From: Sulfidibacter corallicola
Lineage (GTDB): Bacteria; Acidobacteriota; Holophagae; Acanthopleuribacterales; Acanthopleuribacteraceae
Length of the DNA stretch: 64,000 nt
Reading direction: 5' to 3'
Assembly (NCBI RefSeq): GCF_017498545.1
Contig: NZ_CP071793.1
Coordinates: forward strand, 868,001-932,000
Made by a program: the position numbers and the translations under genes. The notes under the pieces are model-generated. The model saw only the letters and a list, made by a program, of their open reading frames with translations, had not been told where the DNA came from and ran no database searches. Shown here one piece after another: positions 59,515 through 64,000 of the stretch; position 1 is the stretch's first letter; every line of letters starts with the position of its first letter.

Positions 59515-59723
59515 CCGAGAGGGAGACGCGGCTCAGGATTCCGCGTCAGTTTGGAGATTTGAAACGAGTTGGTGCCCCTCCAGGAAAAGGATTCTTCTGA
59601 AAATGTTCCTCTGAATTGGCAGGGTTGCCAACGCCAACTGGTATCGGCAGTCAGGTATCAGGTGTCAGCTAATTGCCTATGAACAAGGATCTTGCTGAGA
59701 CCTGACGCCTGATCCCTGATCGC

Positions 59724-59787
59724 GTGCCCATCCAGCCGGACCGCTTGGGTTGTAGAAATGATTTCGTTTCTGGATGGGCACGAGTTG
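59724..59787. repeat. Inverted partner of the repeat at 31681-31743
   Basis: GTGCCCATCCAGCCGGACC, then GATTTCGTTTCTGGATGGGC, with terminal GTGCCCATCC/GGATGGGCAC inverted ends. The same words occur in opposite orientation at 31681-31743. Confidence 0.75.
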
Positions 59788-59791
59788 GCGG

Positions 59792-62700
59792 TTACGGGGC
59801 GAAATCGATCACCGTCGCGTTGCCGATCGCGGGTTCGTTGCCGTCGTTGAAGATGAAGGCCACGCCCGCGATGGGGCCGCTGTCGGAGACCGCGACCACG
59901 TAGAGATCCTCGTCGCTGCCGATCAGGTCGTTGACCACGGCGGCGAAGGGCTGCATGGGCGCCAGGTTGCGCAGGGTCGCGGTGTCGGTTTTCACCAGGC
60001 CGCCGTCCTGACTGTAGAAGTACAGGGTGACGTTGGTGGGCTGGCTGGAGACGTTCACGACCACCGGCGCCGAGGTCAAGCCCTCGCTGGTGGGCAGGAA
60101 GCCCAGCAACAAGGCCTGGCCGGCGCGTTTGTTGGCGCTGGACCCGATGGTGGCCAAGTTGGCCGCCACGCCCTGGGAGGGGCTGCGTCCCGAGGCAGCT
60201 TCGAGGTTGTTGGTGACCCAGCGGGCCTGCAGTCCCGACGACTGCGATTGGATCCGCACGCTGAAACCGCCGCGGTCGTGCAGCTCGGGGAACAGGTCCC
60301 CGGCGACCGCGCCGAAGAAGCCGTTGGCCGCGACCGTGGCGGTCGCCGATGCCGTGTCCCCGGCGCGGTTGACCGCACTCAAGGTCAGGTTGGCCGACGC
60401 ATCTCCGGGATTGTTGACGATCACGATGCTGTCGAAGTCCGTCGCGCTGGAAACCCAGGGCAACAGCAAATCGCTGGCGCTGCCGTCGTTTGCGGTCAGT
60501 GCGGTGACGTTGCCCATCGCGGTCTCGCGCTGGTCGTTGAAGACGAAGACCGTCCCGGTCAACGGCTGGTCGGCCGTTTCGGCGATCAGGTAGACCTCGT
60601 CGGTGCCTTCCGACACCAGTTCGTTGACCGCACGGGCGTAAGGCATGCCTGGCGCCAGCCCCGCAATGGTACTCACCAGGGCCTGGAGCGGGCGGCCTTC
60701 TCGATCGAACCACCGCAGCGTGACATCCGTGGCGGCGTCGCCGGTATTCACGATGACCGGCGCGGCGGTGGTGCCCGGTGTTCTCGGCAGGTATCCGAAG
60801 ACCACTTGGCGGCCCTTGCGCTCGTGATCGGTGCCGGCCGTGATATCGACCGCGACGCCTTGGGAGGGCGATTTTCCCGTGGCCGAAAGTTTGTTGTTGG
60901 TCACCCAGCGTCCCCGCACTTGGGTCGCGGTGGTGCTCAAGGTGACCGAATATCCCGGCGGACCCTGGAAATCCGTGAACAGCTCGCCGGCGCCGCGGCG
61001 CAGGAAGCCGCGCGGCTCGATGGTGAAGGGACCGGCCGTCAGTTGGTCGCCGCCTTCCCGCTGGGCCAGGAAGGAGACTTCGGCGGGCGTGTCGCCGTGG
61101 TTGTTGGCGATCAGGATGCTCTCGAAGTCGTCGCTGTTGGAGATCCAGGGGTACAGCAGGCGGCGCGTCAGTTGGACGGGTTCCACGTTTTCCCCGAAGA
61201 TGCGCACGTTGTCGACGACCCAGCCCCAGCCGACGAGGCCCGGATCCGAGTGCAGCCGGAAGCGTACGTGGATCACCTCGCCGGGTAGGAAGGTGTCGTG
61301 CACGTCGATCTCGTGGGAGACGAACATACTCGAATCGGGCGGCGTCCCCGTGTTGAAGGCGTTGAGCCAGGCGCTGTTGAAGCGGGCGTCGTAGCCGGCC
61401 GACAGCGGTTTCCAGTTGATGCCGTCGCGGGTGGCCTCGACCACCGCGAAATCGAAGAACAACGGATTGCCGAAGACGCCGTTGCCGGCTCCAGGCTCGA
61501 GAACCGCGATGTCGTCGTAGGTCAGGGTCGCGTCCTCGGCGGGAACGACCAGGGGAAACGCCAGTTGGTGAATCACGTCGACGCCCACCGGGTAGGGGTG
61601 CGGCGAGTGCAGCGCGCTGCCGGTGAAGCCGGTGGCGGTCGTCACCGAGAACGCGGTGCCGATGAAGTCGGCGGCACTCGCTGGATCTTCGAAATCGGTG
61701 GCGTAGTTGCCGCGCGTGTCGGCGACGGTCACGGACAACTGCTTGGTGGGCGAACTGAAGGTCTGGCCGTCCTTGGTGGCCACGATTCGGAACGACAGGT
61801 TCCCGCCGGCCTCGATCGGGAAGGAAAGTGTTTTGCCGATGCCGGGATCGTTGCTCGTGAGGGTGGAAATCACGGTGCCGTCGCGGATGATCTGGGTCTG
61901 GTCGTAGGTGGACCGCAGATCGAATTTGACCGTCACGGTCCCGTTGGGGTTTTGGGCCACGGCCGTGAGCCGCGGCGTGAGTACCGCCTCGGGCGGGCGA
62001 TAGCCGGCCAGTTCGGGAAGGTCCAGGGTCCAGATGCCGCGGCCCTGGGTGGCCGCCAGAATTTGGCCCTCCACCAGGGAGAGCTCGAAGATGGCGACCT
62101 GGGGCATGCCGCTGTCGCTCAATTCCCAACTGGCGCCGCCGTCTTCGCTGACGAACAGGCCGATCTCGGTGCCGGCCCACAGGATTTGATCGTCATGGGG
62201 CATGACCAGCAGCGTGAACACCGCCACGTCGGGGAATCCGTTGCTGCTGGTGCCGTCGCCGTTCGCGAAGCCCGAGAGGTCGGTCCAGGTCTGGCCGAGG
62301 TTGGTGGTGCGCAGGATTTTCGCCGCGCCGGGAGCGGAGAACAGCAAGTAGGCCGTGTTGGGATCGGCGGGGTGGGTGGCGAGGCCCGAGGACTCGGTCA
62401 GGTTTTCGGCGGGCAGGTTGGCGGTGACTTCCTGGTAGCTCAGGCCGCTGTCGGTCGAGACGTGCACGCCACCGCGGCCGCCGGTCGGCGGATCGAGGCT
62501 GATCCGCGAGGTGGCCCAGACCACGTGTGGGCTGGCGTTGGCGACCTCCACGTTGGCGAACGGCCGGTAGCCCAACCAGTTGCCGCTCATCGGCGTGAGG
62601 GTCCAGGTCGAGCCGAAATCGTCGGACCGGCCGATGCCGGCGGTGCCGATGATGAACACCAAATCGGGGTCCTGCTTGCTGGAGGCGAGCTTGGTGATGA

Positions 62701-64000
62701 AGGGTGGGAACCCGGTAATGGCCCCACCGGCCAGGGGGCTCCAGGTGAGGCCGCCGTCGGTGGATCTGGCCAGGCCGTTGAACTGCGAGCCGCCCAGCAA
62801 CAGGCTGGGGTTTTCGCCGTGCCACACCGCTTCGAAGCCGTCACCGCCGATGGCGGGGAACCAGGGTGATTGGGCGTTGGGATCGGCGCCGGAGAAAAAG
62901 GTGCCGTTGTCCTGCATGCCGCCGATGTAGGCGTTCATGCCCGGGGCCTTGTCGACGCCATAGAACTGGGTCGATGTCTGGCCGGTGATCTGCTGCCAGG
63001 AAGCGCCGCCGTCGGGTGAGTGGGCCACACCGCCGTCGTTGGCGTTGAGGATGCGGTAGGTGCCGTCGGCCGGGTTGGGGATCGTGGTCAGCCAGTGTTG
63101 GTCGGCGTGGACCACGGGCAGGCCGAACTGGTTGGGGATCCAGAAGGTGATTGGAAACGTCACCCGTTGGTTCGTGGTGGGATCCACGTTGGCGCGGTAG
63201 ATGTTCACGCCGCCGAGAAACACCACGTTGGGATCGAAGGGATCCACCACGATCGTGTTGTCGAACCAGCCGGCCGTGTAGGCGCCGTTCGCACCGGATT
63301 GCCCCAGGTTGTTGAACCAGTTGGGATCGTTGCCGGTATCCACCAGCACGACCCAGGTCGCGCCGGCATCGGTCGTCATGTAGAGGTCGGCGATGCCGCG
63401 CGGGCGTTCCACCGCCGCATAGAGCCGGTTGGGATCGGTGGGCGAGATCGCCAGTTCCGTGCGCACGCTGATTCCGGCGAGGCCGGTGCCGGCGTTGGTG
63501 GGATTGCCCACATCGCTGGGGAGCGCGAAATTGTCGGCCGAGACCGTCCAGGTCAGGCCGCCGTCGACCGACTTGATGACGCCGACCTCGTTGACCGAGG
63601 CATATAGGTTGTTGAAGTTGCTGGGGTCGGCGATGATCTGCTGGACGCGGTTGTCGGTGGCCGTGCCCAGTGCCGCGTCGGCGTCGTAGACCTGGGTCCA
63701 GGTTTGACCGCCGTCGGTCGAGCGGAAAATGCCCGATTTGCGTTCACCGCCCTTGGGGCCCAGATGGCTGAAGCTGTCGTTGCTGCAGGCGAGTACCAGG
63801 TTCTCGTCGTTCGGATCCACCACGATGCGGTTGATCGCCTGAAGCAATTCGCCGTTGGCGGTGCTTTCCAATTGGAACCAGGTTTCGCCGTGGTCGGTCG
63901 ATTTCCAGATGCCGGCGCCGATGAGTTCCACCACGCGGCCGTAGCCCATGCCGGTCCCGGCGTAGAAGACGTCCGGATTCGACGAGGACTGGACCAGACA
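59792..64000 (-). CDS. Large secreted BNR/VPS10-like propeller protein with repeated C-terminal domains (5' partial)
   Basis: The frame stays open through the right edge, so the N-terminus is missing; at least 1402 residues are visible. The first 640 or so carry Asp-box turns (STDHGETWF, STDGGQTWT, SVDGGLTW, SPDGGASWQ, STDGGLTWS, SDDFGSTWT, STDSGLSYQ, TTNLGQTWT, SEDGGASWE). A linker strand region and a jelly-roll/CBM-like domain follow (YATDFEDPASAADF to WGWVVDNVRIFGENV). Then come two tandem copies of an about 230-residue beta domain, each with LLYPWIS or LLLPWVS..DFESI, VNN.GD, RWVTNN, (T)GKSPSQGVA, FGYLP/LGFLP and APV(I/V)VN. The C-terminus ends ATVIDFAP. It is extracellular and function is unknown; binding or adhesion is plausible. 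Confidence 0.88.
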   Translation of the reverse strand, partial: CLVQSSSNPDVFYAGTGMGYGRVVELIGAGIWKSTDHGETWFQLESTANGELLQAINRIVVDPNDENLVLACSNDSFSHLGPKGGERKSGIFRSTDGGQTWTQVYDADAALGTATDNRVQQIIADPSNFNNLYASVNEVGVIKSVDGGLTWTVSADNFALPSDVGNPTNAGTGLAGISVRTELAISPTDPNRLYAAVERPRGIADLYMTTDAGATWVVLVDTGNDPNWFNNLGQSGANGAYTAGWFDNTIVVDPFDPNVVFLGGVNIYRANVDPTTNQRVTFPITFWIPNQFGLPVVHADQHWLTTIPNPADGTYRILNANDGGVAHSPDGGASWQQITGQTSTQFYGVDKAPGMNAYIGGMQDNGTFFSGADPNAQSPWFPAIGGDGFEAVWHGENPSLLLGGSQFNGLARSTDGGLTWSPLAGGAITGFPPFITKLASSKQDPDLVFIIGTAGIGRSDDFGSTWTLTPMSGNWLGYRPFANVEVANASPHVVWATSRISLDPPTGGRGGVHVSTDSGLSYQEVTANLPAENLTESSGLATHPADPNTAYLLFSAPGAAKILRTTNLGQTWTDLSGFANGDGTSSNGFPDVAVFTLLVMPHDDQILWAGTEIGLFVSEDGGASWELSDSGMPQVAIFELSLVEGQILAATQGRGIWTLDLPELAGYRPPEAVLTPRLTAVAQNPNGTVTVKFDLRSTYDQTQIIRDGTVISTLTSNDPGIGKTLSFPIEAGGNLSFRIVATKDGQTFSSPTKQLSVTVADTRGNYATDFEDPASAADFIGTAFSVTTATGFTGSALHSPHPYPVGVDVIHQLAFPLVVPAEDATLTYDDIAVLEPGAGNGVFGNPLFFDFAVVEATRDGINWKPLSAGYDARFNSAWLNAFNTGTPPDSSMFVSHEIDVHDTFLPGEVIHVRFRLHSDPGLVGWGWVVDNVRIFGENVEPVQLTRRLLYPWISNSDDFESILIANNHGDTPAEVSFLAQREGGDQLTAGPFTIEPRGFLRRGAGELFTDFQGPPGYSVTLSTTATQVRGRWVTNNKLSATGKSPSQGVAVDITAGTDHERKGRQVVFGYLPRTPGTTAAPVIVNTGDAATDVTLRWFDREGRPLQALVSTIAGLAPGMPYARAVNELVSEGTDEVYLIAETADQPLTGTVFVFNDQRETAMGNVTALTANDGSASDLLLPWVSSATDFDSIVIVNNPGDASANLTLSAVNRAGDTASATATVAANGFFGAVAGDLFPELHDRGGFSVRIQSQSSGLQARWVTNNLEAASGRSPSQGVAANLATIGSSANKRAGQALLLGFLPTSEGLTSAPVVVNVSSQPTNVTLYFYSQDGGLVKTDTATLRNLAPMQPFAAVVNDLIGSDEDLYVVAVSDSGPIAGVAFIFNDGNEPAIGNATVIDFAP

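Overview
The window is high-GC bacterial DNA. Its gene style is Gram-negative: outer-membrane porin, TonB receptor, lipoprotein and periplasmic redox enzymes. A predatory or particle-associated soil/marine phylum such as Acidobacteriota (Holophagae/Acanthopleuribacter-like) fits best. The clues are an ECF sigma factor of the TIGR02999 type paired with a Ser/Thr kinase, a second kinase with TPRs, VPS10/BNR beta-propeller giants, sigma-54 activators, frequent TTG/GTG starts and large gene-poor gaps full of repeats. The phylum is an inference from gene content; no rRNA or tRNA is present.

Layout. 1-2.1 kb: end of a sensor kinase and an overlapping NtrC-type response regulator. 2.6-4.8 kb: small membrane proteins and an AraC regulator. 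5.0-8.2 kb: SF1 helicase with a C-terminal nuclease-like domain, converging on an orphan Imm53 immunity gene. 8.9-12 kb: DUF5684 membrane protein and a secreted M4 protease. 12.0-13.45 kb: repeat field, including four 158-bp tandem units. 13.45-15.5 kb: Ser/Thr kinase and ECF sigma factor. 16.7-31.5 kb: nitrogen-oxide respiration island (nirS with an extra cytochrome c domain, porin, CRP/FNR-type regulator, TonB receptor, Ric di-iron repair protein, and a nap operon napD-napA-tetraheme NapB-tetraheme lipoprotein-NrfC-like-NrfD-like). 31.9-37.6 kb: CMD protein, S41 protease, palindromic repeats, small membrane protein and LysR. 38.1-46.2 kb: a 2565-residue RHS polymorphic toxin with overlapping immunity gene. 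46.4-58.8 kb: VPS10-like protein, TPR kinase, rhomboid protease, DUF547 protein and a GAF sigma-54 activator. 59.0-59.2 kb: a candidate sigma-54-driven small RNA. 59.8 kb to the right edge: a large BNR/VPS10 protein cut by the window.

How it works together. Four near-identical palindromes (TATGAY-N4-RTCATA) lie upstream of nirS, the porin, ric and the nap operon. The CRP/FNR-type regulator encoded in the middle of the island has a recognition helix with E..IR instead of E..SR, so it is the obvious candidate to bind this altered FNR-like box. Nap would reduce nitrate to nitrite, NirS nitrite to NO, and Ric would repair NO-damaged iron centres. No NapC is present; the NrfC/NrfD-like pair plus the multiheme cytochromes probably carry quinol electrons to NapA.

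The most novel-looking items are (1) the candidate sigma-54 small RNA at about 59028-59201, with two CU-rich loops (one CUCCUCC, complementary to Shine-Dalgarno sequences), beside a sigma-54 activator gene; (2) the altered FNR-type regulon; (3) a family of hairpin repeats (GTAGGT-arm-GCT-arm-..TCGAAG) whose arms change but stay complementary; and (4) the RHS toxin with an ART-like tip and its AT-rich immunity gene.
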